Position numbers and translations under genes: made by a program. From Shewanella olleyana (lineage in GTDB: Bacteria > Pseudomonadota > Gammaproteobacteria > Enterobacterales > Shewanellaceae), in contig NZ_JAKILD010000006.1 of assembly GCF_023283825.1 (NCBI RefSeq), forward strand, positions 1 through 64,000: DNA of 64,000 nt, in the 5' to 3' direction. Of this stretch, positions 46,901-57,067 are shown one piece after another. The notes beneath the pieces are model-generated. The model saw only the letters and a list, made by a program, of their open reading frames with translations, did no database searches and was not told the DNA's origin. Numbering within the stretch: the first letter of the stretch is position 1; every line of letters starts with the position of its first letter.

Positions 46901-47032
46901 AGGAATAGTGGTTTCATCATTTTCAATTGTTGTACTGTCGCTATCACTACCTCCGCAGCCCAACAATAAGAAAGTAAATATCGCAGAACAAAGAATACGA
47001 AGTGTGCTTTTAGTTTTTTGTTTGATTATCAC
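43988..47032 (-). CDS. Lipoprotein fusing two DUF1566 (Lcl) domains to a di-heme MauG/cytochrome c peroxidase
   Basis: 1014 residues. Lipobox LLLGCGG gives a lipid-anchored Cys. An Asp/Glu/Gly-rich linker (about 30-95) precedes two DUF1566 repeats, recognised by TGLMWEV...CGYSDWRVPTNSHL and TGLMWAQ...GHSDWRLPNNKEL. The C-terminal half is a di-heme peroxidase: CASCHHP near residue 553, CSQCHSGDNF near 784, then YMHNGALSTL. Start is GTG 47032 with GGAG seven bases upstream. DUF1566 domains are found in adhesins and surface lipoproteins; MauG-type domains reduce peroxide or oxidise partners. The combination is unusual. It lies just downstream of a two-component system on the same strand. Confidence 0.87.
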   Translation of the reverse strand: MIIKQKTKSTLRILCSAIFTFLLLGCGGSDSDSTTIENDETTIPDTGGDTGGSDGDGDKGDDDSGDEGEDDEGEDNGGGTGEDGSEEPPQDFNLGMAALNDTGIGFGSDYDRNGSDCSTTITASDNVTPLDQDCSQGRSAAADSDSNGANGFDFTRINADGSEYSGSGNYNSAPWSCVRDNRTGLMWEVKTRDGGVRDAGNTYRWGGLTALERQDAEREGDYYDDWNGLIITTNEENLCGYSDWRVPTNSHLMSIAHFGASSRSTKIDNDYFPNTVSDFYWSSMPYRGEHGEFYAWAFQYVFGNNKNIQRYQSAALRLVRIIDPVSTSSSMQETPDERYTVNEDGTVTDLATGLMWAQCVAGLDGTLCDGGTAEAMDWGDALAYAQSHDLAGHSDWRLPNNKELFSLIDFNTVSPAINLNIFPSTTQEYTWSSSPMIEFSQDSWFINFKTGLNWFKGRSDAMLVRVVRSGIDDLQLAEVDIQEGEGIISDDGLGTVSGSMEPVDVHAQVLINEQGLTGDPTVGRDLPNINDAKAQLGKALFYSKRLSGEYDTACASCHHPVLGGGDNLSWPVGYDAVDVFHDFKPNLLGSGRYFNGSDADELDGYPVIGRNAPTIFNLGLMDRGLFWDARVESVSNTPGARGTDAGIITPDSANTSTADINIPSGASLANAQSRFPTITHNEMRGDEPLGTSNQAYRDMLAERFVGDNQWEELFLSAFGSNTITFDRIAEALAAFEESMVFADNPWKEYVGALRGEANKDINSLSFDQKVGAVLFMTAGDEGGAACSQCHSGDNFTDEEFHAIGLGQVGPGNGDDNQFVTGSDFGRQNVTGDIGDAYHFRTSPLLNVAVTGPYMHNGALSTLTQVMDVYGNPGGAMNNLLGISTILNANASFNEIGNAEYCELTSVVDIMSKYGESCEQVYNNMNPYAFDNTRFLFRQSFDETTSNSPAPEIDINIDQSNTVVEFMDALTDPCVTDRTCLQPWIVDESNWQQHPDYTSNPNLILLGEDKNGSHL

Positions 47033-47127
47033 AGTCCAGCTCCAATAAGTTGTTAACTTTTTGGTATCTTAAACTTGCAAAGATGAGCGGAAGATGAGCA
47101 TGGGTTTGAAACCAATAATAAAGAGGG

Positions 47128-48519
47128 TTAATTGCGAAGCTTTAGACTCATATGTAACTGTTCGCCGTGAAGCTCTGCGCTGAGCTCAAGAGATAAAGCT
47201 TGTGCTGCGGTATAGGCAATTGATAAACCTAAGCCGACATGTTTGCTATCCGTTCTAGCTTCGTCTTTGCGCCACAGTCGGTCAAACATAGTACTTAAAT
47301 CATCACGACTAAGATTGGGAGCATCATTTACCACACGAATAACAGCATCACGACTTTCACTGTCGATACTTATTTTACTATTTGTCGGAGCGTATTCAGC
47401 GGCATTACTGATTAGGTTTGAAATAATAACCCGTAGCAATCTTGGGTCACTTTTAATGATAAAGTCATGTTTCACTAACTGATTAGTGGCCAAATTTCGC
47501 TCTTGCATTTGGCTGGTGTACAACGACAGGCATTCAGCAACTAGATCGGCGATATTAACGTCTTCAGACAAGGTTTGTGCACCAGAATTTCCGATTCGCG
47601 CTAAAGACAACAAACTATCGATAGTCTGTTGCAGCTGCGCCGCAGATTCTGCAATGTAGTGAAAATCCTCAGTAGAAGATTGCTCAGGCCATTTTAAAGC
47701 CACTTCACTCGTGGTTCGCATTGCTGCCAATGGCGTACGTAGTTCATGGGCTAAATCATTGTTAAACTGACGTTCTCGAGAAAAGCTTTGTTCTAATCTC
47801 GCCAATAGCTGATTTAATCGGGCGACAAGCGGCGTAATTTCAACTGGAATATCTGTTTCAATGAGCCGATTATGTAATGAACCAGCTTCAACATTAGCAA
47901 CTTGTTCAGACAAGTTCTGTATAGGAATTAACGCTCTTTTAATCGCAAAGACGAGTATTGCTGATAGTAAACCACAAAAAAATACCCCACCTACAATCAA
48001 TTGTATTGAGAAAGCAGTTAATCGCTGATTGATATCATCTTGATTGATAGCAACAGAAACATCTAATGCAGGTCTTCTTGGACCGCCTTTTAATGAAAAC
48101 GAATGGACCCGAATGTCACCGCCAAAACTTAACTGACTATCGAACTCAATACCATCATTACTGCTTGCAGTTTCTAGAGCATGGGAACGAGGCAACTGCT
48201 CACTGCCTAAACTAGCTGATTTACGTAGTGTTTGACCATTTTCATTCCACGTTTGAAGGTAATAGCCACTTTCTACATCATTAAGTTTTAATACCGTGCT
48301 AGCAGCAAAATCTTGTTCTATGGCTGCTGCTGGACCAAAACGAGCAGCAGGTCTCATCAAAGTTAGCTTCATGATACGAGAGAACTCATTGAGCTCGTTA
48401 TTAAGGTTGGCTTTCAATCTTCGCTGTTCTGTAAAATATAAGGTTGAGCCAGCTAATATAGCAACAATGACAAAGCCAGGAACAAGCCAAAGCAGCAACT
48501 TGCAGCGAATACTCTTCAT
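47128..48519 (-). CDS. Sensor histidine kinase (QseC-like)
   Basis: 463 residues: helix about 8-28, a periplasmic sensor of about 130 residues, helix about 162-187, HAMP, HisKA with FNNDLAHELRTPLAAMRTT, and HATPase with NLISNAAEYAP and GLGLSIAYTAA. It phosphorylates the OmpR-type regulator encoded upstream, whose stop overlaps this ATG (ATGA). The signal is unknown. The DUF1566-MauG gene follows 95 bases on with no terminator seen between them, so it may be in the same operon or regulon. Confidence 0.92.
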   Translation of the reverse strand: MKSIRCKLLLWLVPGFVIVAILAGSTLYFTEQRRLKANLNNELNEFSRIMKLTLMRPAARFGPAAAIEQDFAASTVLKLNDVESGYYLQTWNENGQTLRKSASLGSEQLPRSHALETASSNDGIEFDSQLSFGGDIRVHSFSLKGGPRRPALDVSVAINQDDINQRLTAFSIQLIVGGVFFCGLLSAILVFAIKRALIPIQNLSEQVANVEAGSLHNRLIETDIPVEITPLVARLNQLLARLEQSFSRERQFNNDLAHELRTPLAAMRTTSEVALKWPEQSSTEDFHYIAESAAQLQQTIDSLLSLARIGNSGAQTLSEDVNIADLVAECLSLYTSQMQERNLATNQLVKHDFIIKSDPRLLRVIISNLISNAAEYAPTNSKISIDSESRDAVIRVVNDAPNLSRDDLSTMFDRLWRKDEARTDSKHVGLGLSIAYTAAQALSLELSAELHGEQLHMSLKLRN

Positions 48520-49196
48520 GGTTTTTGCGCACTGATCATATAACCCATTCCTCTACGAGTATGGATAAGCGGCGGGTTAGTTTTAGAAACACTAATGGCT
48601 TTTCTTAATGCACAGATAGCAGTATCTACAACATTACTGGTTGGAGAAACTTGTTCGTCATAAATGTGGTGCTCTATTTGAGTTCGGGAAATAACGCTAT
48701 CAGCGTGTAGCATCAAGTACTCTAATAAGGCATATAATTGAGAAGGTAACACAATGGGTTGTTCTGCTCGTAACACCGTTTTTGCTGATCTATCTAAAAC
48801 AAGATCGGCAACCATTAGCTTAGGTGAACGATGTTGATATTTACGCCTTGCTAAGGCTTCAACTCTCGCGATAAGTTCTTCAATAGCAAAAGACTTAACT
48901 AAATAATCATCAGCACCTAAGCGTAAACCCGCGACCCTATCTTCGATTGAGTCTTTGGCCGTGAGAAACAACACCGGCGTTTCATTATTGACTTCGCGAA
49001 GCTGCTTAAGCACTTCGCGACCATCCAAACCAGGCAACATAATATCGAGAATGATGACATCATAGTCATTCTCAAGCGCCATCCATAAGCCTTCTTGGCC
49101 ATCGCCTGTAGCATCAACTGCAAACCCTGAAGCTTTTAGGGCTTTAACCACTGGTCGACGTAATGCTTCAGAATCTTCGACCAACAATAACTTCAT
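48516..49196 (-). CDS. OmpR-family response regulator
   Basis: 226 residues: a receiver with the acidic pair in LLVEDSEAL, phospho-Asp in DVIILDIMLPGLDG, and a Lys in YLVKSF, where the usual Pro after Lys is Ser. The C-terminal winged helix includes NVVDTAICALRKAI and IHTRRGMGYMI. It is the first gene of the pair with the kinase. Probable targets are the downstream lipoprotein and its own promoter. Confidence 0.93.
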   Translation of the reverse strand: MKLLLVEDSEALRRPVVKALKASGFAVDATGDGQEGLWMALENDYDVIILDIMLPGLDGREVLKQLREVNNETPVLFLTAKDSIEDRVAGLRLGADDYLVKSFAIEELIARVEALARRKYQHRSPKLMVADLVLDRSAKTVLRAEQPIVLPSQLYALLEYLMLHADSVISRTQIEHHIYDEQVSPTSNVVDTAICALRKAISVSKTNPPLIHTRRGMGYMISAQKP

Positions 49197-49444
49197 ATAA
49201 CCCCACTTTAAAAGTTGAATATTAAGACAATAAATACAATTAAATCAGAGCGACAAACTCAATGACATAATCATACTAAAGATAACATGAGCAGAAGATT
49301 AACATCCAAATTATTCTCCCTCTTTCCTTTTTAATTAAACTATAGATGTGTCATAAAAATGATTAACAAATCAGTTTGCCTGCGTCTCTGCCGGTATAGT
49401 TTGGTAAATATCCTTTTCCCATAATGTGATGTTAAGGTTCAGCC

Positions 49445-49510
49445 ATTATTGAGTTAGCAGGTTTAGGCCAGATGCCTCAATTTGAAGATTATGACGCTTT
49501 CTTTTCATAA
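49445..49510 (+). pseudogene. Possible C-terminal remnant of an alpha/beta hydrolase
   Basis: A short in-frame run ELAGLGQMPQFEDYDAFFS ends in TAA. It resembles the region after the catalytic His of alpha/beta hydrolases (usually GxGHMPxxE), with Gln in place of His. No upstream continuation is readable. The rest of the 49197-49571 gap shows no gene. Confidence 0.25.
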
Positions 49511-49571
49511 AGCAGTAAATTAATCGATTACGAAAGATAACTATTGTTCGGCGCTAGATCGTATACATATA

Positions 49572-49605
49572 AAAAAGGGAATAACATCACTGTTATTCCC
49601 TTTTT
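49572..49605 (-). terminator. Terminator of the isc operon
   Basis: A 15-bp stem (49572-49586 with 49591-49605) with a TCAC loop and T-rich exit, about 150 bases after the fdx stop. No iscX gene lies between fdx and this hairpin. Confidence 0.88.
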
Positions 49606-49755
49606 AAATATTCTAACGAAGATATTTTTTATACTAAGGTTCTTTTTATAAAATAATTTCTAGAAATAATCTCTAGATAATAAACCCTTAGAGATTCCCC
49701 ATAGAAGATGACCCTAGAAGATAACCCATAGAAAAGAGTCTCGTTAAACTTATCT

Positions 49756-50094
49756 CTAGTGGTCTTCAGAAACCATATTGACAGTGTACTTAGGAATATC
49801 AATCACTAAGTCACAGTCGACAACTTTAGCTTGGCAAGACAGACGACTCTCAGGCTCTAAACCCCATGCTTTATCTAGCATGTCATCTTCTAGCTCATCA
49901 CTTTCTTCAAGTTGGTCAAAACCTTCACGCACAATACAATGACACGTAGTACATGCATTTGATTTCTCACAGGCGTGTTCAATGTGGATGCCATTTTTTA
50001 ATGCTACATCTAAAATGGTTTCGCCTACTTCGGCTTCAACAACTGCTCCATCTGGACACAGCTCTTCATGTGGTAAAAAAACTAACTGTGGCAT
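49756..50094 (-). CDS. fdx: ISC-type [2Fe-2S] ferredoxin
   Basis: 112 residues, electron donor in Fe-S cluster assembly. Cluster ligands lie in HACEKSNACTTCHC (C-x5-C-x2-C) and the distal LSCQAKV. Last gene of the isc operon, eight bases after hscA. Confidence 0.96.
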   Translation of the reverse strand: MPQLVFLPHEELCPDGAVVEAEVGETILDVALKNGIHIEHACEKSNACTTCHCIVREGFDQLEESDELEDDMLDKAWGLEPESRLSCQAKVVDCDLVIDIPKYTVNMVSEDH

Positions 50095-50102
50095 TTCATC
50101 AC

Positions 50103-51965
50103 CTATATATTATCGACAGACTGACCTTTCAGCGCTGCTCGAATTGAATTATCCATACGACGATTAGCAAACTCTTGAGTTTGTGCATCCAATGCTTCAA
50201 TCGCTTTTTCAATAGCGTCGGTATCCTCACCCTGAGCAGTTAATTGTAACTGCTCAATGGCGGCGTTAATCTCTGCTTGCTCTTGCGGATTAAGTAAGTC
50301 GGCATCTTTGGCCAATGCAGCACTCAAGGTTTCAACCACTCTTGAGGCTTCAACTTGTTGCTCAGCTAACATACGACGAGTGATATCATCTTTTGCATGC
50401 TTCATTGAATCTTTTAGCATAGTGGCAATTTCGGTATCAGATAACCCAAATGATGGCTTAACCTGAATCGTCGTTTTCACTTCAGTAGACTTTTCCATTG
50501 CCGTAACACTGAGTAAACCATCAGCATCGACTTGGAATGTTACTCGAATATGTGCAGCACCCGCTGCTAATGCAGGTATGCCATTAAGGGTAAAGCGAGC
50601 AAGAGAGCGACAATCATCAACTAACTCACGTTCGCCTTGAACAACATGAAAAGCCATTGCTGTTTGGCCGTCTTTAAATGTTGTGAACTCTTGTGCTCTG
50701 GCAACCGGGATAGTCGTGTTACGAGTGACGACTTTTTCAATCAATCCGCCCATGGTTTCGATACCAAGAGAAAGCGGGATCACATCCAGTAATAACAAAT
50801 CTGATTCAGGTTTATTACCGACTAAAATGTCCGCTTGAATCGCTGCGCCAATGGCAACAACACGATCTGGATCGATTGAAGTCAGAGGTGTCTTTTTAAA
50901 GAAGTTCTCGACTTGCTCACGCACTAATGGGACGCGAGTAGAACCGCCAACCATTACCGTTTCAATGATCTCATCAGCAGTGACATCTGCATCACGTATT
51001 GTGCGGCGACAACTTGCTATCGTCTTTTTAACCAGAGAGCTAATTAATGACTCAAATTCAGCTTTTGTCACTTCAGCATTAACAGTATCACCGTTTTCAA
51101 GCGTGATAGATGCTGTACAGGTATCAAGTGTTGTTAGCTGCTCTTTAACTCGACGCGATTCAATTAATAACTGACGCGATAAAGAAGCTGACAATTCAGT
51201 CAGTCCAAGTGTTTGTTGTAAATGCGCTTGTAACAGGTGGTCAAAATCATCGCCGCCTAATGCAGAGTCGCCACCTGTAGCTAATACTTCAAATACGCCA
51301 CGATTCAGACGTAAAATTGAAATATCAAATGTGCCGCCGCCCAAATCATAGATGGCAATAACGCCCTCTTGTTTGGTATCTAATCCATAAGCAATGGCTG
51401 CAGCAGTAGGTTCGTTTAATAAACGTAATACTTTAACGCCCAATAACTCTGCAGCATCTTTAGTGCCTTGGCGCTGCGCATCATCAAAATAAGCTGGTAC
51501 GGTAATTACCACACCTTCTAAATCGCCGCCCAATGTTTTTTCAGCGCGAGTGATAAGTGGCTTAAGAATTTCTGCAGATACTTGTACCGGATTTACCGCA
51601 CCATTTGCAGTATTGAAAATAGGTAAACCATTTTCACTGGCTGTTAATTCATAGGGAAGTTGATGCTCACCTGATTGAATATCGGCAAGGCTTCGGCCCA
51701 TAAAACGCTTCACTGAAACTATGGTATTTTTGGGATCTTGAGCAGACTTAACTTGCGCAGCGGCGCCAGTTTCGATGCTATCCACACCGTAATGGACTAC
51801 TGAAGGTAAAGAATGCTGATTGTCATCATCAGGTAAAGTTAATGCTTCACCACTTCTGACAGCCGCAACTAATGAATTTGTTGTACCTAGGTCGATACCC
51901 ACGGCAAGGCGATGCTGATGGGGCGCGGCGCTTTGACCGGGCTCAGCGATTTGAAAAAGGGCCAT
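50103..51965 (-). CDS. hscA: Fe-S assembly Hsp70 chaperone HscA
   Basis: 620 residues. ATPase motifs [30 protein letters not shown] and [12 protein letters not shown], then the peptide-binding domain. HscA with HscB releases clusters from IscU by binding its LPPVK motif. Starts [19 protein letters not shown] as in E. coli. Confidence 0.97.
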   Translation of the reverse strand: MALFQIAEPGQSAAPHQHRLAVGIDLGTTNSLVAAVRSGEALTLPDDDNQHSLPSVVHYGVDSIETGAAAQVKSAQDPKNTIVSVKRFMGRSLADIQSGEHQLPYELTASENGLPIFNTANGAVNPVQVSAEILKPLITRAEKTLGGDLEGVVITVPAYFDDAQRQGTKDAAELLGVKVLRLLNEPTAAAIAYGLDTKQEGVIAIYDLGGGTFDISILRLNRGVFEVLATGGDSALGGDDFDHLLQAHLQQTLGLTELSASLSRQLLIESRRVKEQLTTLDTCTASITLENGDTVNAEVTKAEFESLISSLVKKTIASCRRTIRDADVTADEIIETVMVGGSTRVPLVREQVENFFKKTPLTSIDPDRVVAIGAAIQADILVGNKPESDLLLLDVIPLSLGIETMGGLIEKVVTRNTTIPVARAQEFTTFKDGQTAMAFHVVQGERELVDDCRSLARFTLNGIPALAAGAAHIRVTFQVDADGLLSVTAMEKSTEVKTTIQVKPSFGLSDTEIATMLKDSMKHAKDDITRRMLAEQQVEASRVVETLSAALAKDADLLNPQEQAEINAAIEQLQLTAQGEDTDAIEKAIEALDAQTQEFANRRMDNSIRAALKGQSVDNI

Positions 51966-52041
51966 AGTATTCCAATTGTTTAGTAATCAACATTCATCTA
52001 ATAGAAATAATAAAACGCTGTTATAAAAACAGCGCAATTGA

Positions 52042-52566
52042 TTAGTCTAGTAATGAATCTTCAATTCTTGCGAGTTCATCCTGCAATTTTGCCATAAATT
52101 TTAGCTTTCTAATTTGATCCGCTGCAGAAAAATTATTTTCTTCAGTATCAACTGCTAATAATTGCGCAAGTAATTGCGAAAGTGTCTTTTCAAAGTCAGC
52201 AAATGACTGATACAAATCATCAATTGATTCATCAGCTTGTTGACTGTCTTTGATATCTTCAAGGGATTCACGCCATTCCATTTGCTGCATTAAAAAAGCA
52301 GTATCTTTAACTGTTGTAGTTTCGTGGCTTATGTCGATTCCACGTAAACTCAGCATGTGCTCTGCACGTCTTAATGGATTTTTTAGCGTTTGATAACCGT
52401 CATTAACCTGCGCAGTACGCTGCACAGAAAGCAACTTTTGTTGCTCAGACTCGTTAGCAAATTTATCGGGATGAACCGCCCTTTGCAGCTCGCGGTAGCG
52501 CTCTGCAAGATTGGCGGTGTCGATATCAAAGGAAGGTGTTATTTGAAATAATTCAAAGTAATTCAT
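52042..52566 (-). CDS. hscB: Fe-S assembly J-domain co-chaperone HscB
   Basis: 174 residues: J-domain with the essential HPD motif (AVHPDKFAN) and a C-terminal three-helix part that binds IscU. It starts [13 protein letters not shown]. It delivers IscU to HscA. Lies 48 bases after iscA and 76 before hscA. Confidence 0.96.
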   Translation of the reverse strand: MNYFELFQITPSFDIDTANLAERYRELQRAVHPDKFANESEQQKLLSVQRTAQVNDGYQTLKNPLRRAEHMLSLRGIDISHETTTVKDTAFLMQQMEWRESLEDIKDSQQADESIDDLYQSFADFEKTLSQLLAQLLAVDTEENNFSAADQIRKLKFMAKLQDELARIEDSLLD

Positions 52567-52614
52567 TGGCAGATATCATGCTCTTTGTTGGTAAATTTGA
52601 GCGAAGCTCCACTG

Positions 52615-52938
52615 CTAAACAGTAAAGCTTTCACCACAACCGCATTCACCTTTGGCATTAGGGTTGTTAAATTGGAATCCTTCGTTAAGGCCCTCTTTAA
52701 CAAAATCTAATTCAATGCCTTGAAGATAGATGAAGCTTTTTGCATCAATAATGATGTTAACGCCTTCAATTTCAAAAACGTCATCATCGTCATTTGCTTC
52801 ATCAACAAACTCAAGCACGTAAGCCATACCAGAACAGCCAGATGTTCTTAACCCTAGGCGTAAACCCAAGCCTTTTCCTCGATTAACTAGGAAAGATTTC
52901 ACTCGTTCAGCCGCAGCTGGGGTCATTGTTATTGCCAT
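52615..52938 (-). CDS. iscA: A-type Fe-S carrier IscA
   Basis: 107 residues from ATG 52938, exactly the E. coli length; GGAG lies upstream. A longer frame to 52980 overlaps iscU and is rejected. The three ligand Cys are in TSGCSGMAY and GECGCGESF. Confidence 0.96.
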   Translation of the reverse strand: MAITMTPAAAERVKSFLVNRGKGLGLRLGLRTSGCSGMAYVLEFVDEANDDDDVFEIEGVNIIIDAKSFIYLQGIELDFVKEGLNEGFQFNNPNAKGECGCGESFTV

Positions 52939-52951
52939 CTTAACTCCGGTA

Positions 52952-53335
52952 TTACTTGTCTTGCTTTGATTTGTACTCATCTAATGCTGCTTTAATAGCG
53001 TCTTCGGCTAAAATAGAGCAATGGATTTTAACAGGCGGTAATGCAAGTTCTTCAGCAATGTCAGCATTCTTAATCGTTGCTGCTTCATCAACACTTTTAC
53101 CTTTAACCCACTCAGTTACCAGTGAGCTAGAAGCGATTGCGCTACCACAGCCATAAGTTTTGAATTTAGCATCTTCAATGATACCGTCTTCGCCGATTTT
53201 TAGTTGAAGCTTCATCACGTCACCACATGCTGGTGCGCCAACCATACCTGTTACCACTGAAGGATCATTCTTATCAAATGAACCCACGTTACGTGGATTT
53301 TCATAATGTTCGATTACTTTTTCGCTGTAAGCCAT
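52952..53335 (-). CDS. iscU: Fe-S scaffold IscU
   Basis: 127 residues. Three scaffold Cys are visible in [19 protein letters not shown] and [10 protein letters not shown], with the HscA-binding LPPVK just before the last. It starts [20 protein letters not shown]. Confidence 0.98.
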   Translation of the reverse strand: MAYSEKVIEHYENPRNVGSFDKNDPSVVTGMVGAPACGDVMKLQLKIGEDGIIEDAKFKTYGCGSAIASSSLVTEWVKGKSVDEAATIKNADIAEELALPPVKIHCSILAEDAIKAALDEYKSKQDK

Positions 53336-53374
53336 AACAATTCTGCTCCGTTTATCGCTATCGATAATAATGTA

Positions 53375-54589
53375 TTAGTGATGTGCCCACTGAACTTGGT
53401 CCAGATCGATACCATCTTTGAACATCTCCCAAAGTGGAGACATTTCACGTAACTTACCGATAGAGTCATCAATTACTTTAATTGCATGCTCGATATCTTC
53501 ATCAGTGGTAAAACGACCAATTGAGAAGCGGATTGAGCTGTGTGCCATTTCATCATTCAAACCTAATGCACGTAGTACATAGCTAGGCTCTAAACTTGCA
53601 GATGTACAAGCTGAACCAGATGATACGGCTAAATCTTTAAGCGCCATCATTAATGACTCACCTTCAACAAAGTTGAAGCTCACATTAAAGATACCGCAGT
53701 AGCGTTGTTCCATATCGCCGTTGATATAGGTTTCTTCGATATGCTTAATACCTGCCCATAACTTGTCACGTAGACGAAGGATGCGCGCATTGTCTTCAAT
53801 CATATCTTGCTTAGCGATAGCAGCTGCTTCGCCTAAGCCAACAATTTGGTGTGTTGCTAATGTGCCACTGCGCATGCCACGCTCATGACCGCCGCCGTGC
53901 ATTTGTGACTCTAAACGAATACGCGGCTTACGACGCACGTATAGTGCACCAATCCCTTTTGGTCCATACATTTTATGGCCAGAGATAGAAATCAAATCAA
54001 CCTTGGTTGTTTTCACATCAATCGGTAATTTACCTGCACTTTGTGCAGCATCCATATGGAAGAAAATACCTTTTGAGCGACATAACTCACCAATTGCATT
54101 GATGTCTTGAACAACACCAATTTCATTATTCACATGCATGATGCTGACTAAAATAGTGTCATCGCGCATTGCACCTTCAATCACTGATAATGGAATAAGT
54201 CCATTGTCACTTGGTTCAAGGTAAGTCACTTCGTAATCTTCACGCTCTAATTGACGACAAGCATCAAGAGTCGCTTTATGTTCAGTCTTACTGGTGATGA
54301 TGTGCTTGCCTTTCTTATTATAGAAATGCGCAATACCTTTAATCGCAAGGTTACTTGACTCTGTAGCACCAGATGTGAAAACGATTTCACGGTGGTCAGC
54401 ATTGATTAAATCAGCCACTTGGTTACGAGCAATATCAACTGCTTCTTCGGCTTGCCAACCATAACGGTGAGAACGTGATGCTGGATTACCAAACACACCG
54501 TCCATTGTCATAAATTGGACCATTTTGTCGGCAACACGTTTGTCGACAGGGGTTGTTGCGGCATAATCTAAATAGATAGGAAGCTTCAT
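53375..54589 (-). CDS. iscS: Cysteine desulfurase IscS
   Basis: 404 residues. The PLP lysine lies in [14 protein letters not shown] and the catalytic Cys loop in [14 protein letters not shown]. It supplies sulfur to IscU and to tRNA thiolation. Two ATGs are adjacent (54592 and 54589); I use the second because [16 protein letters not shown] matches E. coli and GGAG spacing suits it. Confidence 0.98.
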   Translation of the reverse strand: MKLPIYLDYAATTPVDKRVADKMVQFMTMDGVFGNPASRSHRYGWQAEEAVDIARNQVADLINADHREIVFTSGATESSNLAIKGIAHFYNKKGKHIITSKTEHKATLDACRQLEREDYEVTYLEPSDNGLIPLSVIEGAMRDDTILVSIMHVNNEIGVVQDINAIGELCRSKGIFFHMDAAQSAGKLPIDVKTTKVDLISISGHKMYGPKGIGALYVRRKPRIRLESQMHGGGHERGMRSGTLATHQIVGLGEAAAIAKQDMIEDNARILRLRDKLWAGIKHIEETYINGDMEQRYCGIFNVSFNFVEGESLMMALKDLAVSSGSACTSASLEPSYVLRALGLNDEMAHSSIRFSIGRFTTDEDIEHAIKVIDDSIGKLREMSPLWEMFKDGIDLDQVQWAHH

Positions 54590-54668
54590 CATACACTCCG
54601 TACTGTGCAGTCATCTGTGTGACCACTTACAACGTACATATAATTGTTATCGATACAACAACACAAAG

Positions 54669-55130
54669 TTATAAAACTACTCTGTGCTCATTCTGCATTT
54701 CATCTTGCTTTAAAGAGATAAATTGAACATCTCGTTTATGCATTAATCCAGCAAGTGTAATGCCATCTAAAAATTCTGAAATCTGTTTACTTAAATCTCC
54801 CCATAACGAATGGGTGAGACAACGGGAGCCACTTTGGCAATTCCCTTTTCCCTGGCAACGAGTCGCATCTACTGACTCGTCTACAGCATGCACGACCATG
54901 CCGACAGAGATTTCATTCGCTTCTTGCCCAAGACGATAACCGCCCCCAGGACCACGAACACTTGATACAAGACCATGTTTACGCAGCTTAGCGAAGAGTT
55001 GCTCAAGATAGGAAAGCGATATTCCCTGTCTTTCAGAGATATCCGCTAAGGGAACTGGCCCGGTGGCTGAGTGAATAGCAACGTCCAGCATAGCTGTCAC
55101 TGCGTAGCGACCTTTTGATGTCAGTTTCAT
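54669..55130 (-). CDS. iscR: Fe-S-sensing regulator IscR
   Basis: 153 residues, Rrf2-family repressor. Winged helix with [18 protein letters not shown]; cluster ligands in [17 protein letters not shown] (three Cys and one His). ATG 55130 ([15 protein letters not shown]) matches E. coli; an ATG six codons earlier is also possible since GGGAG is then within the gene. Two IscR-type sites lie just upstream, so it represses its own operon when holo. Confidence 0.97.
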   Translation of the reverse strand: MKLTSKGRYAVTAMLDVAIHSATGPVPLADISERQGISLSYLEQLFAKLRKHGLVSSVRGPGGGYRLGQEANEISVGMVVHAVDESVDATRCQGKGNCQSGSRCLTHSLWGDLSKQISEFLDGITLAGLMHKRDVQFISLKQDEMQNEHRVVL

Positions 55131-55169
55131 AACGTTTTTTGCTCCCATATACTATAGGGCAATTTCACC

Positions 55170-55194
55170 ATACCCGAGTAAATTAGTCAAGTAT
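55170..55194 (-). promoter_or_regulatory. IscR type 1 site, proximal
   Basis: On the minus strand ATACTTGACT, five bases, ACTCGGGTAT: it follows the type 1 pattern (ATA-YYGAC ... GTCRR-TAT) closely. It ends 40 bases upstream of the iscR start. Confidence 0.75.
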
Positions 55195-55195
55195 T

Positions 55196-55219
55196 TAACC
55201 CACTAAATTACTCAAGTAT
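55196..55219 (-). promoter_or_regulatory. IscR type 1 site, distal
   Basis: A second copy, ATACTTGAGTAATTTAGTGG plus GTTA, directly adjoining the first. Tandem sites are also found at the E. coli iscR promoter. Confidence 0.65.
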
Positions 55220-55392
55220 TATATCTCGTTCGCGTCTAACAATTAAGGTCTTAAAAATTGCAGGGGTATTTAACCTTTTTATATCCCAACATTCAATGCT
55301 AGACCGCTATTAATTGACCGAATATGCGATAAAACTGCAGTATGTCAAAAAAAACTGATGACTGAGAAAACCTGACGACCTAAAAATAAAAA

Positions 55393-55420
55393 AGTCGACA
55401 CCTTTAAATGGGTATCGACT
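55393..55420 (-). terminator. Terminator of cysE
   Basis: AGTCGACACC and GGTATCGACT pair over 10 bp (one G-U) around an eight-base loop, with TTTTTTATTTTT on the minus strand. It separates cysE from iscR. Confidence 0.85.
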
Positions 55421-55442
55421 GGTGATGTTTCAAGTCTAATCA

Positions 55443-56264
55443 CTAAATAATGGGGTCAAATTTATCGATTTCTTGTATTCGCTTTTCTGCAGCTTCTTGT
55501 TCAGCTTCATTAAAGTCATCAACGTTCAATTCTGGTAGCTTTTCAGTGCAGACTTCACCGCCCATGGTTTGCACCGCTTGGCAGATTTCTTGTACCTTCG
55601 AGTCCATTAAATGCATATGATCAAGCATTTGACCAATAGCACTTGCCACAGGGTCTGGGTTATCTGGTGAAACCGCATAAGCATCAAAGCCATACTTTTT
55701 CGCCATTGCGCTGCGTCGCTCTGTTTGCTCTTTCGATTGCTCAGATGGTTTAGCAACAACACGCGCTGGAATACCTACTACAGTCGTGTCTTTAGCCACA
55801 TCCTTAACCACAACAGAATTAGAGCCTACTCTTGCACCATCATGCATGGTGATTGGGCCAAGAATTTGCGCTCCCGCCCCCACAACAACGTTATTTTCGA
55901 GCGTTGGGTGACGTTTACCAGCCTGCCATGTGGTGCCACCTAAGGTAACACCATGGTAAAGCGTACAATCATCGCCAATTTCAGCCGTTTCACCAATAAC
56001 TACGCCCATGCCGTGATCGATAAAGAATCGACGACCGATAGTGGCGCCAGGGTGAATTTCAATACCAGTGAACCAACGTGAGAAAGTCGATAAACATCGT
56101 GCTAGCAGATGCCATTTAGCATTCCAAAGCTTATTGCTAATGCGATGTATCCAAATCGCATGCATGCCAGGATAATTTACTAAAATTTCGAAGCTACTAT
56201 TCGCCGCAGGGTCGCGGTGATAAATAGATTCAATATCTTCCTTCAATCGCGCTATCACGCCCAT
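55443..56264 (-). CDS. cysE: Serine O-acetyltransferase
   Basis: 273 residues. It acetylates L-serine as the first step of cysteine synthesis. N-terminal helical part, then a left-handed beta-helix with hexapeptide repeats: [49 protein letters not shown]. Placed between trmJ and the isc operon, so cysteine supply sits beside the cysteine desulfurase gene. It has its own terminator. Confidence 0.96.
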   Translation of the reverse strand: MGVIARLKEDIESIYHRDPAANSSFEILVNYPGMHAIWIHRISNKLWNAKWHLLARCLSTFSRWFTGIEIHPGATIGRRFFIDHGMGVVIGETAEIGDDCTLYHGVTLGGTTWQAGKRHPTLENNVVVGAGAQILGPITMHDGARVGSNSVVVKDVAKDTTVVGIPARVVAKPSEQSKEQTERRSAMAKKYGFDAYAVSPDNPDPVASAIGQMLDHMHLMDSKVQEICQAVQTMGGEVCTEKLPELNVDDFNEAEQEAAEKRIQEIDKFDPII

Positions 56265-56323
56265 GTTACTGCCCTTCTTTTTACCACTATAGATTTTTTA
56301 CTTTAAATGACCCTAACAGCCAC

Positions 56324-57067
56324 TTACGACTCTTTATCATTTTTGATGTCTTCTTTTGGCATTTTTTTATCTATCGAAGTCAAAATACCTCGCAGAATAT
56401 TCATTTCTGCGGTCTCAACACGGGCACGACTGAATAAGCGTTTTAGCTTAGTCATAATCTGACCAGGATGGTTTTTGATAATGAAGTTGGTCTTGGTTAA
56501 CGTTGACTCAAGGTGCACATAAAAACGTTGTAAGTCTTCTGAAAGTGGGTATTCCTCTTCAAAAGTCGCTTTTTCATCTAACGCTAAATGGGCCATACGG
56601 GTTTCATAACAAATGATTTGCACCGCTTGAGCTAAGTTTAGCGAGCTGTATTCTGGGTTAGCAGGAATAGCAACATGGTAAGTACACTCTTGCAGTTCTT
56701 CATTGCTTAAGCCATGATTTTCACGGCCAAATACAATCGCCACAGGACCTTTTAAACTCTCAAGCGCTAACTTTTCACCCGCTTCTTTCGGAACAAGCAT
56801 AGGCCAATCTAATGTTCTGCTGCGAGCACTTGTCGCTATCACTAAGCTGCAACCTTCAATTGCCTCAGACAATGAATCAACAATAGTCACATCTTTAATT
56901 AAATCTGCTGCACCTGCTGCAAGTGCAATAGAATGACCATCTGGCTGTACTCTTGGTTCAGCAAGGTATAAATTTGATAAGCCCATGGTTTTCATGGCTC
57001 TAGCGGTAGAACCGATATTTCCGGGATGCGATGTCCCGACTAAAACAACACGTATATTACTCAGCAT
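56324..57067 (-). CDS. trmJ: tRNA (cytidine/uridine-2'-O-)-methyltransferase TrmJ
   Basis: 247 residues, SPOUT/TrmH-fold enzyme modifying position 32 of tRNAs. Motifs [19 protein letters not shown] at the N-terminus, [13 protein letters not shown], and [18 protein letters not shown] in the knotted SAM site. The trmJ-suhB divergent arrangement is the same as in E. coli. Confidence 0.95.
   Translation of the reverse strand: MLSNIRVVLVGTSHPGNIGSTARAMKTMGLSNLYLAEPRVQPDGHSIALAAGAADLIKDVTIVDSLSEAIEGCSLVIATSARSRTLDWPMLVPKEAGEKLALESLKGPVAIVFGRENHGLSNEELQECTYHVAIPANPEYSSLNLAQAVQIICYETRMAHLALDEKATFEEEYPLSEDLQRFYVHLESTLTKTNFIIKNHPGQIMTKLKRLFSRARVETAEMNILRGILTSIDKKMPKEDIKNDKES

Noticed and set aside
46755-47048. 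Plus-strand frame of Ser/Pro repeats
   Set aside because: Antisense of the acidic linker of the DUF1566-MauG lipoprotein; no ribosome-binding site.
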